The notes under the pieces: model-generated
What the model saw: the letters and a program-made list of their open reading frames with translations, nothing else
Told to the model about the DNA's origin: nothing
The model's database searches: none
Made by a program: the position numbers and the translations under genes
Shown: positions 9,462-18,732 of the stretch, in pieces
How positions within the stretch are numbered: position 1 is the first letter of the stretch
Layout: the number at the start of each line of letters is the position of its first letter
NCBI GenBank assembly: GCA_001314865.1
Contig: LJZR01000002.1
Location: forward strand, 186,001 to 250,000
Direction: 5' to 3'
DNA from: Phormidesmis priestleyi Ana
Lineage (GTDB): Bacteria; Cyanobacteriota; Cyanobacteriia; Phormidesmidales; Phormidesmidaceae
DNA: 64,000 nt

Positions 9462-9543
9462 CTGTTCTTTCAGACCTGTTCTTTCAGACCTGTTTTTTAC
9501 AGATCTGTTTTTTGTAGATCTGTTTTTTACAGATCTGTTTTTG
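9462..9543. repeat. Tandem array, 14-15-bp unit x 5.6
   Basis: Two CTGTTCTTTCAGAC copies are followed by three CTGTTTTTTACAGAT-type copies and a partial one. The later copies create ACAGATCTGT palindromes, so the strand could fold into serial small hairpins. It lies in the long 9259-10168 gap. Confidence 0.93.
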
Positions 9544-9660
9544 AATTCAAGAGAGCCGTCCAAAATTAGGCAAGTAATCGCGCAAAAGATATCCCAAACA
9601 TGCGGATAGTGGCACATCTAAGTCTACTGGCGCTATTGCGAAAGCAACGTTTGAAGGAAC

Positions 9661-9765
9661 TGTTATTTGCTCAATGGATATTTGTTCAATGGCTATTTGT
9701 TCACTGGCTATTTGTTCACTGGCTATTTGTTCACTGGCTATTTGTTCAATGGCTATTTGTTCAAT
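9661..9765. repeat. Tandem array, 15-bp unit x 7
   Basis: Unit GGCTATTTGTTCACT (variant ending CAAT) repeats seven times without a length change. Minus-strand frame 9547-9846 crosses it and would encode 99 residues with a Ser-Glu-Gln-Ile-Ala repeat; the plus strand would encode Phe-Val-His-Trp-Leu repeats. Neither has family similarity that I recognise, so I annotate the repeat rather than a gene. The rest of the 9259-10168 gap holds the other listed repeats and hairpins and no recognised gene. Confidence 0.95.
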
Positions 9766-9987
9766 GGGCCATTTTGACCAAACTTTAATTTTCTCCAAGA
9801 GACAGTCAACATTGTCTCCTTGGCACAACAACTTTGACAGATGCACTCAATCAGTGACGATGATCGAGTCGGCAAGTTTTCATGCCTTTTGTTTTAACCC
9901 AGCTTTATATAAACGGAGTTTTCTCTTGATGTCAACTTTAACATTCTCAAAACAAGTCGATCATCAACGATGCGAATCAGCCCTATG

Positions 9988-10013
9988 TTTATATCAAGTT
10001 TTTTTGATATAAA
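9988..10013. terminator. AT-rich hairpin, possible terminator
   Basis: TTTATATCAA (9988-9997) and TTGATATAAA (10004-10013) form a perfect 10-bp stem with a 6-nt T-rich loop. It lies about 155 bp downstream of the DUF177 gene end (minus strand). The stem is AT-rich and lacks a clear T-tract, so terminator function is uncertain. Confidence 0.4.
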
Positions 10014-10168
10014 TCCATATCTATTTGTCCGGATATACGTTTCTTTCCGGATGCCTTAAGTAGGGCAAGAATAATGACCAAATAGCCTGTTTTTGAACGT
10101 AGGTCATTGTTAGCAGGATGCTCTCAGTTGTTCACAGAGCCATCTTTCCTTAAATGATGAAATTTGCC

Positions 10169-10666
10169 TTATTCGGTCAGTTGATTTTTCAATGCAGACA
10201 GAGCTGCCCAGCGGTGGTCAATTTCGGGTTCTGCGCTTTCTGGATTTTCAAAGGCGATGCCCTGGCAGTCAGTACTACAGATTTGCTTTTGCGGGATAGC
10301 TAGGCACATTTGTTCGTACAGCCATTCGTCGGGTTTAAAGTGTCCGGTGGGGGAGAGTGATTCGATTAAGTCTTCTAGCTCCACTTCTTTTTCGATTACT
10401 GACTCAGCAATCGGTTCTTCTAGCCAGACTATTTCTGAGGTGTCTACCTGCACGCGGGTGTTGTAGCTTTGCAAGCAGCGATCGCACTCCAGCGTCATAA
10501 TCGCATCTGCTTTGCCTTTTACCTCCAAGTAGGTGCCTTGATGAGTGACACTCATGGCTCCTTTGACAGGTGTGAGTGTTTCTAAATTGGGTAAGTGCTC
10601 TGCGACGTCTAAATGGAGCGTTTTGTGCGGGGCGTTGAGCAGCTGCGGAATGTGGATGGGTCTCAT
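10169..10666 (-). CDS. DUF177/YceD family protein
   Basis: 165 residues with the DUF177 pattern: a beta-rich N-terminus, the paired-cysteine LECDRCLQ motif near residues 79-86, an acidic middle section and a second Cys pair (QICSTDCQG, about 132-140). In many bacteria this family (YceD) sits beside rpmF and has been tied to 23S rRNA accumulation or ribosome biogenesis. Here it closes the rpmH-rnpA-PH-yidC-jag run on the minus strand, 40 bp after jag, which suits a ribosome-related role. The ATG at 10666 matches the family N-terminus. Confidence 0.85.
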   Translation of the reverse strand: MRPIHIPQLLNAPHKTLHLDVAEHLPNLETLTPVKGAMSVTHQGTYLEVKGKADAIMTLECDRCLQSYNTRVQVDTSEIVWLEEPIAESVIEKEVELEDLIESLSPTGHFKPDEWLYEQMCLAIPQKQICSTDCQGIAFENPESAEPEIDHRWAALSALKNQLTE

Positions 10667-10706
10667 TGCTAGCAGGAGAAGTGTCGTTAAGAAAGGGGCG
10701 CGAGGG

Positions 10707-11372
10707 TCATTCGTCGTCGTCGAAAGTGTCGCTCTCTACCGCGCCATCTGGGGCGCTATCGAGGGCATTATCTGAGGCGCTATCTGGGACGTTATCTGGG
10801 ACGTTATCTGGGACGTTGTCTGGGGCGTTGTTAAGGTTATCTGTGGGTTCATATGAGTCGCTACTGTCATCGGCGCTGCCATCGGCGCTGTCATCATCAC
10901 CCACCCGTTTAACGACTAGATGCCTGTCGGGCTCGCGGCCTCGGCTGAAGGTTTCTAGCTGCTCGTAGTCGCCTAATAGACCATGTACCTGACGGCGCTC
11001 GGCAGCAGAGAGTCCTTTGATTTCATATTCTTCACCGCTAGCAGCCACTTGCTGAGCCGCTTCATCGGCAATGGTTTGCAGTTCGGCCTGACGTTTTTTG
11101 CGGTAGCCGTTAATTTCAATGGTATAGGCTCTTTGCTCATCCTCGGCTTGGCCGATGTTAAGGGTGATATTTGCCAAATACTGAATAGAGTCTAAGACTT
11201 GGCCGCGATCGCCCACCAAGCTATTGACTTCTTCAGTCGTGAGCGAATCAGTATTAATGGTGAGCCAGTAGCTATCGTCTGCTAAATCACCAGTGTTTTG
11301 GCTACCGCTCACGCTGGCTTTTAGTCCTTGCAGCGCCAACAGTTCTTCTAGCCAGCTAATGCTCTTTTCCAT
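10707..11372 (-). CDS. jag: Jag/KhpB-like R3H RNA-binding protein
   Basis: 221 residues from the ATG at 11372 (MEKSISWLEELLALQGL). The open frame extends 38 codons further upstream, but that part has no family features. It contains the KH-like domain typical of Jag (NSLVGDRGQVLDSIQYLANI) and an R3H domain (SAAERRQVHGLL...TFSRGREPDRHLVVK). The C-terminal tail of about 50 residues is acidic and built from Asp-Asn-Val-Pro-type repeats encoded by a 12-bp tandem array. The family binds RNA and is regularly co-transcribed with yidC, as here, where jag follows yidC. No Jag_N domain is seen, consistent with the short cyanobacterial form. Confidence 0.88.
   Translation of the reverse strand: MEKSISWLEELLALQGLKASVSGSQNTGDLADDSYWLTINTDSLTTEEVNSLVGDRGQVLDSIQYLANITLNIGQAEDEQRAYTIEINGYRKKRQAELQTIADEAAQQVAASGEEYEIKGLSAAERRQVHGLLGDYEQLETFSRGREPDRHLVVKRVGDDDSADGSADDSSDSYEPTDNLNNAPDNVPDNVPDNVPDSASDNALDSAPDGAVESDTFDDDE
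10743..10826. repeat. Coding tandem array in the jag tail, 12-bp unit x 7
   Basis: Seven imperfect copies of GTTATCTGGGAC (plus-strand reading) encode the acidic Pro-Asp-Asn-Val tail. The central copies are exact and the flanking ones are degraded. Confidence 0.9.
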
Positions 11373-11585
11373 GGATTTGCTTATCCGTCTGGTGTCTATT
11401 ATCGAAATTTGGTGAGATTTGGTGAAATTTTCGAGTGTGATCACCGAATCTCCCGTGAAGCCGATTCTATAACGATAATGACCCACCCGTCATGTAAGAC
11501 CGGTGGGCCATCCTTAAAGTTAGCCTTAAGCGGGCCATAAAATAATAGGCAGCTAGCAGGTTGCTAGCCGCTAAAAAGAGGTTTA

Positions 11586-12860
11586 CTAGGACTTCTTTTT
11601 AGATACTTTTTTCTGGCCGCTAGCCTTATTAGGAGCGGCTTTGCTAACGCCAGATTTAGCGCCATTTTTACTGGCAGTGCTCTTATTGCTAGTGCTTGCA
11701 GCTTCTTTTGCTTTTTTCCCAGAGCTGGGCTCAAAGGCGAGTTGTCCACGACCGGCATCGGCTTTGCTCTTGGTTTGTTCTTGCGCGTCTACCAGCTTTT
11801 GCAGGTTCTCAGGCAAGGGTTCTTTAGAAAGAATGAACGACTGCGCGGTTTGAAAGACGTTGGCGATGACCATATACATTAGGACACCGGCAGGCAAGGG
11901 GAAAAATAGGAACATGCCTGAGAAAATAATGGGCGTAAACTTGGCGATCGCCTGCTGCTGATCGTTTTGGTCGCCGCCTGAGCTGCCGCCTTGCGTGATT
12001 TGCTGACTCACATACAGGCTGAGGCCAAAAAAGATGATCATCCCGAGAATATCCCAGTGGATTTCTCCATTTTCACCCGTTACGCCAATTTGGCCGAGCT
12101 TTTCAATGAATAAAAAGCCCTTGTCAGCGGCTAGGCCGGGCACTTCGGCTTGAATGGTGATATCGCCAGGGGCCAGCGCTTTAATCGTGCCGTCGGGCTG
12201 AATTTCAGCCAGTTCTGCCCCTTTGGTAATTTCCCAGCGAGGCGTGATATCAACGCCTTCTTCGGCATATTCGGTACGCAGCTCATCTAAAGACTTGTCA
12301 TCAACCGAGCGCAGCTCAACTTTGGTGGTGTCTCCAATGGCAATTTTGCCCGCATTCGGCGCTATGGCACTCACGCGAAAATGCTCGCCATCGGCCACAA
12401 AAATATTGGCAGGCTTAGTGACTAATGGCGCAGCTTCTACCTGCTCAATCGCATTTTGCGGCACGATTTTGAGGTTGACCGGCAAATTGGTATCAGCGAA
12501 CGGCGATCCTCTTAGCGTGGCAAATAGGGCAAACAAAATGGGCATTTGCAGCACCACTGGGAAGCAGCCCGCCAAGGGATTGCCAAACTCTGAATAGATG
12601 CCTTTGATTTCTTCTTGCTGCTTAACAGGGTCGTCTTTATAGCGCTCTTTAACCTCGGCCATGCGCTTTTGCATGAGCGGATTGGCGATCTTCATTTTTC
12701 GCATGTTGCGAATAGAACCCGCGTTGAGCGGATAGAGCGCAAAGCGAATTACTAAGGTGAGGGCAACAATTGCCAACCCGTAGCTAGGCACAATCCCGTA
12801 GAAAAAATCTAGGATTGGCAGCATTACATTGTTTGAAAGGAAGCCGATTCCGAAGTCCAT
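11586..12860 (-). CDS. yidC: Membrane protein insertase YidC with an Ig-like insert
   Basis: 424 residues. YidC/Oxa1/Alb3 family insertase for thylakoid and plasma membrane proteins. The core is present: an N-terminal transmembrane segment (about 15-40) with the conserved Arg in [10 protein letters not shown], the cytosolic coiled hairpin (52-90), [16 protein letters not shown] (98-113), and C-terminal transmembrane segments (about 270-288 and 305-335) including [12 protein letters not shown]. Between the second and third core helices, residues about 165-253 read like a bacterial Ig-like (Big_2) domain ([11 protein letters not shown]...WEI...[22 protein letters not shown]). The C-terminus is a Lys/Ser/Ala-rich basic tail suited to ribosome contact. 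It lies in the rpmH-rnpA-PH-yidC-jag block. A four-copy 15-bp array lies 10 bp upstream of the start. Confidence 0.93.
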   Translation of the reverse strand: MDFGIGFLSNNVMLPILDFFYGIVPSYGLAIVALTLVIRFALYPLNAGSIRNMRKMKIANPLMQKRMAEVKERYKDDPVKQQEEIKGIYSEFGNPLAGCFPVVLQMPILFALFATLRGSPFADTNLPVNLKIVPQNAIEQVEAAPLVTKPANIFVADGEHFRVSAIAPNAGKIAIGDTTKVELRSVDDKSLDELRTEYAEEGVDITPRWEITKGAELAEIQPDGTIKALAPGDITIQAEVPGLAADKGFLFIEKLGQIGVTGENGEIHWDILGMIIFFGLSLYVSQQITQGGSSGGDQNDQQQAIAKFTPIIFSGMFLFFPLPAGVLMYMVIANVFQTAQSFILSKEPLPENLQKLVDAQEQTKSKADAGRGQLAFEPSSGKKAKEAASTSNKSTASKNGAKSGVSKAAPNKASGQKKVSKKKS

Positions 12861-12869
12861 GCGAGCGCT

Positions 12870-12929
12870 CTGTAAAGTTTGAAGCTGTAAAGTTTGAAGC
12901 CGTAAAGTTTGAAGCTGTAAAGTTTGAAG
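12870..12929. repeat. Tandem array upstream of yidC, 15-bp unit x 4
   Basis: Four copies of CTGTAAAGTTTGAAG (one with CCG) end 10 bp from the yidC ATG, where a Shine-Dalgarno sequence would be expected; none is obvious there. The remaining 12930-13052 stretch shows nothing else. Confidence 0.95.
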
Positions 12930-13052
12930 CCGGATTAAAGCTGGTTAAAGCAATAAGTTTGACTTTAATTTATCTGAATATTGAGCTGGTTGACCATGGG
13001 TTAACCGAACATTCCCCGGAATACTTTGGGGATAGGGGGTGAAATGTTTCGC

Positions 13053-13448
13053 TTACGATACGCCAATGGCGCCGCTGGCAACCTTGGCCTGGGGTGAAAT
13101 TTTACCGGTGATGTAGTCAAACATCTCGCGGAACTTAGGGACTGCGCGCATCTCAATGCGGCTGCCATCCTTTAGCGTGACGACCATGTCGCCCCAAGCG
13201 CCAAGCCCTCGGGGAACTGTGACGACCTTGGCAATTTCTTTATAGATGATATCGGTGCGATCGCGCCCCATCCATCCGCCCGTAATCGAAATTCGCCGGT
13301 CGGTAATGCGATAGCGTAGCCACAGCGCCCTTACCACAGCGCCTACGGTGAGCGGAATACAAATAATGGTAAACGCCAGTGCAATGTTAAAAATGAGCTC
13401 ACCAACGTGAGGGCCGCCTTCGTAGTAAACCTCTTCTTTAATCGCCAT
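13053..13448 (-). CDS. PH domain (DUF304-like) membrane protein
   Basis: 131 residues. Two hydrophobic stretches (about 15-45) precede a bacterial PH-like region with the typical YRITDRRISITGGWMGRDRTDIIYKEI pattern (split here by inference from about residue 50 to 76) and a second beta section (DMVVTLKDGSRIEMRAVP). Proteins of this type sit between rnpA and yidC in cyanobacteria. Its start overlaps the end of rnpA by 11 bp, which indicates translational coupling. Biochemical role unknown; membrane location is inferred. Confidence 0.8.
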   Translation of the reverse strand: MAIKEEVYYEGGPHVGELIFNIALAFTIICIPLTVGAVVRALWLRYRITDRRISITGGWMGRDRTDIIYKEIAKVVTVPRGLGAWGDMVVTLKDGSRIEMRAVPKFREMFDYITGKISPQAKVASGAIGVS

Positions 13449-13875
13449 GGAATGCCTCAGTAATCTTTACTTTTTTTAACAGGTATTCTAATTCTCGCAA
13501 AAAGTCGTCAAATTCGCACTCCACCGCTGGCGGACGAACAACGATAACAACCTGCCAACCGGGCTCGATATGGGCCAGATTGTGCTGAATAATGGCTAAA
13601 AGCTGTCGTTTAATACGATTGCGAACGACCGCCCGCTTGCTGACCTTACGACTGATAGAAACGCCAAAACATGACGAAAGCGCAAATGAACCTCCATCTG
13701 CGCCTGTGTCTTGCTTGGTATCTTGATCTGGTTTGTCTATCTTAATTTTGTCGATAGGCGGCGGACGTTTGAGAGCCCGGACGGCCAGGTGCTGCGTAGC
13801 GGTTCTAAGACCTTTGCGATGAACCTGGGCAAAATCACGCCGCGATCGCAGCCGGTATTGCTTAGGTAGCGCCAT
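13438..13875 (-). CDS. rnpA: Ribonuclease P protein component
   Basis: 145 residues. Protein subunit of RNase P, which helps the catalytic RNA remove 5' leaders from pre-tRNA. It starts with the family opening ALPKQYRLRSRRDFAQVHRKG and has the RNR signature KVSKRAVVRNRIKRQLLAI, followed by a C-terminal helix. Between the first beta-strand (RALKRPPPID) and FALSSCFGVSISRK there is a Lys/Asp/Thr-rich insertion of about 25 residues, making it longer than the usual 110-125. It lies 11 bp downstream of rpmH, the classic gene order. Confidence 0.94.
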   Translation of the reverse strand: MALPKQYRLRSRRDFAQVHRKGLRTATQHLAVRALKRPPPIDKIKIDKPDQDTKQDTGADGGSFALSSCFGVSISRKVSKRAVVRNRIKRQLLAIIQHNLAHIEPGWQVVIVVRPPAVECEFDDFLRELEYLLKKVKITEAFHGD

Positions 13876-13886
13876 AGCGACCGGCC

Positions 13887-14030
13887 TTAGCCACTGACAG
13901 AAAGACGAGCGCGGCCCTTGCTACGACGTGCCTTAATCACATTACGACCATTTTTGGTACGCATTCTCGCCCGAAAGCCAGACACTCTTTTGCGTTTGCG
14001 GGAAGTTCCGCCTAGGGTACGCTTCGTCAT
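13887..14030 (-). CDS. rpmH: 50S ribosomal protein L34
   Basis: 47 residues, read directly from the minus strand: [19 protein letters not shown] followed by [20 protein letters not shown] and a short RARLSVSG tail. This is the complete, highly basic L34, a structural protein of the large ribosomal subunit. ATG at 14030, TAA at 13887-13889. It leads the rpmH-rnpA-PH-yidC-jag-DUF177 run. The 175-bp region upstream carries no recognised DnaA-box cluster, so no replication origin is claimed. Confidence 0.96.
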   Translation of the reverse strand: MTKRTLGGTSRKRKRVSGFRARMRTKNGRNVIKARRSKGRARLSVSG

Positions 14031-14139
14031 GAATCAATTTCTCCTACTGCTACGGTCTCTGGTGGCTATTGCTTGAAGTAAAAGCTTGGAATATAAAGCT
14101 TTTTGTGCTCACCCGCTACGATGCTTTAAAACGCTGTCA

Positions 14140-14158
14140 ACCCGCTAAATAAGCGGGT
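14140..14158 (-). terminator. Hairpin after the DUF2808 gene
   Basis: ACCCGCT (14140-14146) and AGCGGGT (14152-14158) form a perfect 7-bp stem with a 5-nt loop, 48 bp past the DUF2808 stop and before rpmH. No strong T-tract follows, so this is a possible terminator only. Confidence 0.45.
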
Positions 14159-14205
14159 CACACAATCCTAAAAATCAGCAGCAAAGCAAGCACAGATCAA
14201 GCATT

Positions 14206-14802
14206 TTAGCGGTTACCCATGTCTTCTGCAACTAGCAATTCCCAAGTACCCAAATAGCGAGGGAGCACATCGCCGTTGCTTTCAGCTTGCAAGTTAAAGC
14301 GGTGCATGCCAAAGCGGTTAGGGTTGCGGATGCCAGTCATCGCGACGACAAAGCTAGTATCAGCGGGGATATCTTCGGCTAGGTAAATGTCAATTTGGCT
14401 AGATTCAGGATCCCATACGACCTCTTGAACAGGAATTGCGGCGTCACCCGTGCCGCGACCCCGACGCACTTCGATCTGGTCGGTGTTAAAGGCGCCGCTG
14501 CGGTTGGTAAAGGCTTCTGGGTAGGTGATGCGCAAATGGGAGACGGCTCTCTCCATACGGGTGCCGGGAACACGCAGATAGTAGCTAGCGCGAGTACTGC
14601 GGGGCTGGTTATTACGCAGGGTGTAGGGCAGGCGATACTCAGAATCTACGCCGCCAAAAATATTGATGCCCGGATTGGTTTGGGCGATCCCAGGCTGGAT
14701 GGGTAGGGCCGATAGGGTCGTGGCGATCGCTGCGCCAGATAGGAACAACCCCGACAATAAACGCCCTGACATTGAAAATAGGCTAGAACGCTTCGCAGAC
14801 AT
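14206..14802 (-). CDS. DUF2808 exported protein
   Basis: About 198 residues from the ATG at 14802, which has GAGGAG about 10 bases upstream. The longer frame begins at a TTG that overlaps this Shine-Dalgarno sequence, so I reject it. A signal peptide follows (LLSGLFLSGAAIATTLSALPIQPGIAQ). The mature part matches the cyanobacterial DUF2808 layout: RASYYLRVPGTRMERAVSHL, LRITYPEAF, IPVQEVVWDPES.IDIYLAEDIPA and the closing FNLQAES..VLPRYLGTWELLV. Several relatives have been found in outer-membrane or periplasmic fractions. Function is unknown. It lies upstream of rpmH on the same strand, with a hairpin between. Confidence 0.85.
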   Translation of the reverse strand: MSAKRSSLFSMSGRLLSGLFLSGAAIATTLSALPIQPGIAQTNPGINIFGGVDSEYRLPYTLRNNQPRSTRASYYLRVPGTRMERAVSHLRITYPEAFTNRSGAFNTDQIEVRRGRGTGDAAIPVQEVVWDPESSQIDIYLAEDIPADTSFVVAMTGIRNPNRFGMHRFNLQAESNGDVLPRYLGTWELLVAEDMGNR

Positions 14803-14820
14803 TTCGCTACAACTCCTCAA

Positions 14821-15174
14821 ACAGATGTGACTTTTAGTAAATGAAGTATGAAGCGCCCTGAATTTACAAGTGGCTGGACACTTGAGCCCAGTTCATCCAG
14901 TTCATAAATGATTTATTGACGCTTTACTTATATTACGTCTAACACTGTGTGAACCGCGTCTGCTGATGCAGGTGGACGGTTTATAAACTGCATTTCTGCG
15001 TTTCATTTATTTATTCATTTATTTCAGTGAGGGGCGTTGAGTGCTCGTGTTTGTAAAGACTGCGAACATCCCTTCAAAAACTTTTGCTAACGCAGGTCAA
15101 CCTTTGTGATGGTCCCTTTCGCGGATGATTTCTCTTCTGCGACTATTTAGTCTCACATTCATAGTGGAGATGCC
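14821..15174. other. Divergent intergenic region, DUF2808 / pntA
   Basis: About 350 bp between divergent genes. It should hold both promoters, but I cannot place one confidently. ATTTATTTATTCATTTATTT (about 15005-15024) is a simple 4-bp-type repeat. AGTGGAGA just before the pntA ATG is a reasonable ribosome binding site. No gene or RNA was recognised. Confidence 0.5.
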
Positions 15175-16857
15175 ATGGTACTGTCTAGCGAAAGGACCAG
15201 CGAAAGGGCTAGCGAAAAAGGAGAAGCGATTTTGCAGGCAGCCGTTCATGCCTCAGAAGCTGCTCGCAGCATTACTCGCAAAAAAATTGGTATTCCCAAA
15301 GAGATCGCGGCCCAAGAGCGACGAGTGGCCGCAACCCCCGACACCGTGAAAAAGCTCCAAAAGTTAGGCTTTGATATCCTAATTGAGCATTCGGCTGGCG
15401 ATGCTGCGAAGTTCAGCGATGCCGCTTATAAAGCCGCTGGTTGTGAGATTGTCAGCAGCGCTTCTGAGCTGTGGTCCAATGCCGACATTATCCTCAAGGT
15501 GCAGCCCCCTCAAGCACACCCTAACGGCCAGCACGAGGCCAATATGCTTTCGTCGCACCAGTCGCTTATTAGCTTTATTTGGCCCGCTCAAAATCAAGAT
15601 TTGGTCGGTCAGCTCTCCAACTCTCAGGCTACTGTGTTGGCCATGGACGCGATTCCTCGGATCAGCCGCGCCCAAAAAATGGACGCCCTAAGCTCTATGG
15701 CCAATATTGCAGGCTATCGAGCGGTGATTGAAGCGGCAAACCAGTTTGGACGCTTCTTCACCGGACAAATCACGGCAGCAGGTAAGGTGCCGCCTTGTAA
15801 AGTCATGGTCATTGGCGCAGGCGTTGCGGGCCTTGCCGCTATTGGCGCAGCTAAGAGCCTAGGTGCTATCGTGCGAGCGTTTGACACTCGCCTAGTGGTC
15901 AAAGAGCAGGTCGAAAGTCTGGGGGCTGAATTTTTAGAGCTGAGCTTTGAGGAAGACGGCTCAGGTGAAGGTGGCTATGCCAAAACAATGAGCCCTGAAT
16001 TTATTGAGGCGGAAATGGCACTGTTTGCAGAGCAGGCCAAAGACGTCGATATCATTATCACAACGGCACTGATTCCCGGTAAGCGGGCGCCTGTGCTCAT
16101 TACGCAGGCAATGGTAGAAAGCATGAAGCCGGGCTCGGTCATTGTAGATATGGCCGCTGAGCAGGGCGGCAACTGCGAAGTCAGCCGCTCGGGTGAAATT
16201 TATAGCTATCACGATGTCACAATTGTCGGCATTACCGACTTTCCTAGCCGCATGGCCAGCCAATCGAGCCAGCTATATGGAACGAACCTGTACCATTTGC
16301 TCAGCGATATGGGCGGCTCGGACGACTTTAAAATTGACCTAGAGGACGAAGCCGTACGCGGGGCGTTGATTACCTATGCAGGTGAGGTGATGTGGCCTGC
16401 ACCCAGAGCTGAGAAGCCGCCAGCAGTGGTTAAGCCAGCAGCGGTGGAATCTCAGTCTGCGGTCGAAAAACTAGGAGAGAAGCCAGGCGAGAAAAAGGCG
16501 GCTTCGCCGGTTGTGAACTGGCTAGGCTGGGGTGCATTGCTTTCTGCTGTGGTTGCAATGGGCCTCAGTGCGCCCCCTTCATTCCTCTCTCATTTCACGG
16601 TATTTATCTTGGCCTGCTTTGTGGGCTGGCAGGTGATTTGGAATGTGAGCCCTTCGCTGCACACGCCGCTCATGAGCGTGACCAATGCAATTAGCGGCAT
16701 CATTATCATTGGCGGGCTGTTGCAGCTGCAGGGCACTGCTGGCGGTGGTTGGACGGCAACGACAGGGCTGGGCGCGATCGCTATTTTGGTCGGCACGATC
16801 AATATTTCGGGTGGCTTTTTGGTGACGCAGCGAATGCTGAAAATGTTCAGGAAGTAA
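15175..16857 (+). CDS. pntA: NAD(P) transhydrogenase, alpha subunit
   Basis: 560 residues. Proton-translocating transhydrogenase (hydride transfer between NADH and NADP+), alpha subunit. Domain I covers about residues 38-420 ([20 protein letters not shown]; Rossmann motif [26 protein letters not shown]-like near 217-242, written in two parts here; [30 protein letters not shown]). A charged linker with PGEKPGEKK-like repeats precedes the membrane domain (about 450-560, four hydrophobic helices). Many cyanobacteria split this into pntAA and pntAB; here both are fused as in E. coli. The first 35 residues ([12 protein letters not shown]) are a low-complexity extension not seen in the family core. 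pntB follows after 115 bp. Confidence 0.94.
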   Translation: MVLSSERTSERASEKGEAILQAAVHASEAARSITRKKIGIPKEIAAQERRVAATPDTVKKLQKLGFDILIEHSAGDAAKFSDAAYKAAGCEIVSSASELWSNADIILKVQPPQAHPNGQHEANMLSSHQSLISFIWPAQNQDLVGQLSNSQATVLAMDAIPRISRAQKMDALSSMANIAGYRAVIEAANQFGRFFTGQITAAGKVPPCKVMVIGAGVAGLAAIGAAKSLGAIVRAFDTRLVVKEQVESLGAEFLELSFEEDGSGEGGYAKTMSPEFIEAEMALFAEQAKDVDIIITTALIPGKRAPVLITQAMVESMKPGSVIVDMAAEQGGNCEVSRSGEIYSYHDVTIVGITDFPSRMASQSSQLYGTNLYHLLSDMGGSDDFKIDLEDEAVRGALITYAGEVMWPAPRAEKPPAVVKPAAVESQSAVEKLGEKPGEKKAASPVVNWLGWGALLSAVVAMGLSAPPSFLSHFTVFILACFVGWQVIWNVSPSLHTPLMSVTNAISGIIIIGGLLQLQGTAGGGWTATTGLGAIAILVGTINISGGFLVTQRMLKMFRK

Positions 16858-16950
16858 GCGCTCAAAGTGAATTGACAGGCGCAAGTTGATAGGCGTGATC
16901 GGTTCTGAGGATTGAGGGCAAGATGCATAACTGCAAAAGACTGGAATATC

Positions 16951-16972
16951 GAGGAATTAAAGGAATTAACTG
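16951..16972 (+). promoter_or_regulatory. Duplicated AGGAATTAA before pntB
   Basis: AGGAATTAA occurs twice in tandem immediately upstream of the pntB ATG at 16973. The second copy is in a normal Shine-Dalgarno position and the first is 10 bp further up. Confidence 0.6.
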
Positions 16973-18424
16973 ATGTCCAATAATTTAGTGACGGTCGCCT
17001 ATATCGCGGCCATTGTTCTGTTTATTTTGAGCCTCGGTGGGCTGTCCACGCAGGAGACGGCTAAGCGAGGCAATCTATACGGCATTGTTGGCATGGTGCT
17101 GGCGATTGGGGCGACGGCGCTGGGTACGGGGGCAACGAACTACGGGGCGTTGTTTGCCATGATTGTGCCGGGTGTGATTATCGGCGCGGTGCTGGCTTCA
17201 CGGGTAGACATGACGGAGATGCCGGAGCTAGTGGCGATGCTGCACAGTTTTGTAGGGCTCGCGGCGGTGTTGGTTGGAATTGGTAACTATCTGCAACCTG
17301 CTAGTGAGCTGGGGGCAGAGCTAGTGGGTGTAGAAGAGACGATTCACCTGATTGAGATTTATGTGGGTGTGTTTATTGGGGCGGTAACCTTTACAGGCTC
17401 GGTCATTGCCTTTGGTAAGCTAAAAGCGATTATTAGCAGTAAGCCTTTAACGTTGCCGGGACGCCATTTGCTTAATATTGGCCTGTTAGCAGGTACGGTT
17501 GCGCTTGGCTTTGTGTTTATGGGGTCTTCGGGAGGTGTGCAAGGCACCAGCGGACTGCCTGCTTTACTCGGGATGTGTGGTTTGGCCGGGTTACTCGGCG
17601 CGCATTTGGTCGCGGCTATTGGCGGAGCCGATATGCCAGTGGTGATTTCAATGCTCAATAGCTATTCGGGCTGGGCGGCGGCGGCGGCTGGCTTTATGCT
17701 TTCTAACGATTTGCTGATTGTGACAGGGGCGCTGGTGGGCAGTAGCGGTGCGATTTTGAGCATCATTATGTGTCAGGCTATGAACCGGTCGTTTATTAGC
17801 GTAATTTTGGGTGGTTTTGGTCAGGGGGCTGTGTCGGCGAGTGGGGGCAGCAGCGCGCCTGGAGGGACTGCAACTTCTACGACTGTGGAAGATACGGTTG
17901 AGCTGCTCAATGAGGCGAGTAGTGTGATTATTACGCCGGGTTATGGCATGGCGGTGGCGCAGGCTCAGCATGCGGTGGCGGATATTACGAAGATTTTGCG
18001 CGATCGCGGTACAACCGTTCGTTTTGGCATTCATCCTGTTGCGGGCCGTCTTCCTGGCCATATGAACGTGCTGCTGGCTGAAGCGAATGTCCCTTACGAT
18101 ATCGTGCTCGAAATGGACGAAATCAATGAGGACTTTGGCAAAACCGACGTGGTGCTGGTGATTGGTGCTAATGACACTGTTAACCCGAGTGCAATGGAAG
18201 ATCCTACTAGCCCGATTGCGGGTATGCCAGTGCTAGAAGTGTGGAATGCGGCCAATGTGATCGTGATGAAGCGCGGCCTGTCAGTTGGCTATGCAGGTGT
18301 GGATAATCCTTTGTTTTATAAGGACAATTCCAAGATGCTCTTTGGTGATGCCAAGGCAAATGTATCGGCAATTTTAGCGCAGATGCAAACAGTAGATGCA
18401 AAGGTTCCAGCAATGGCTGGCTAG
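16973..18424 (+). CDS. pntB: NAD(P) transhydrogenase, beta subunit
   Basis: 483 residues. The beta subunit contributes most of the proton channel (about residues 1-290, eight or nine hydrophobic helices with [13 protein letters not shown] and [21 protein letters not shown]) and domain III, which binds NADP(H) (about 300-483). Domain III contains the signature [52 protein letters not shown] and the closing [17 protein letters not shown] loop. All are intact. It pairs with pntA upstream. In cyanobacteria the complex is in the thylakoid membrane. Confidence 0.96.
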   Translation: MSNNLVTVAYIAAIVLFILSLGGLSTQETAKRGNLYGIVGMVLAIGATALGTGATNYGALFAMIVPGVIIGAVLASRVDMTEMPELVAMLHSFVGLAAVLVGIGNYLQPASELGAELVGVEETIHLIEIYVGVFIGAVTFTGSVIAFGKLKAIISSKPLTLPGRHLLNIGLLAGTVALGFVFMGSSGGVQGTSGLPALLGMCGLAGLLGAHLVAAIGGADMPVVISMLNSYSGWAAAAAGFMLSNDLLIVTGALVGSSGAILSIIMCQAMNRSFISVILGGFGQGAVSASGGSSAPGGTATSTTVEDTVELLNEASSVIITPGYGMAVAQAQHAVADITKILRDRGTTVRFGIHPVAGRLPGHMNVLLAEANVPYDIVLEMDEINEDFGKTDVVLVIGANDTVNPSAMEDPTSPIAGMPVLEVWNAANVIVMKRGLSVGYAGVDNPLFYKDNSKMLFGDAKANVSAILAQMQTVDAKVPAMAG

Positions 18425-18626
18425 CTAATCATGTCTTTTGTTTTGACGTCATTCTGCTCCGACATTTGTCTTGACGTCTTCTGCTCCGATACTCTCTGTT
18501 CTAAAATTTCTGTCTGCTGAAGAAGGCAGAAGTGCTTTCTTGAACATACAATTAAGCCTCCAACTTAAGAAGGGAGATCTGGATAGCTTTTAGCATCTGA
18601 ATCTCTCTTTTTATTTTTATGTTTTT

Positions 18627-18692
18627 CTAGCCAGCTTCTAGCCAGCTTCTAGCCAGCTTCTGGCCGTTATTTGGCTGTTATTTGGCCGTCAT
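18627..18692. repeat. Two adjoining 11-bp tandem arrays
   Basis: CTAGCCAGCTT repeats three times (18627-18659) and is followed by TGGCCGTTATT, TGGCTGTTATT and a partial third copy (18661-18692). The 18425-18732 gap also has a direct repeat of TTGACGTC...TTCTGCTCCGA (about 18442-18490). No gene is seen in it. Confidence 0.9.
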
Positions 18693-18732
18693 AAGGGACT
18701 CTCATGCTGCATCTAACGTTTGTGTTCTGGAT

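Noticed and set aside
9547-9846. 99-codon minus-strand frame with Ser-Glu-Gln-Ile-Ala repeats
   Set aside because: Most of it is the translation of a seven-copy 15-bp array. The flanks show no family features or clear ribosome site.
14031-14205. Replication origin next to rpmH
   Set aside because: rpmH-rnpA often neighbours oriC in other bacteria, but no dnaA gene or cluster of DnaA boxes is visible here.
15379-15675. Antisense frames inside pntA, pntB and other long genes
   Set aside because: They are typical shadows in GC-balanced coding DNA and carry no independent start signals or domains.
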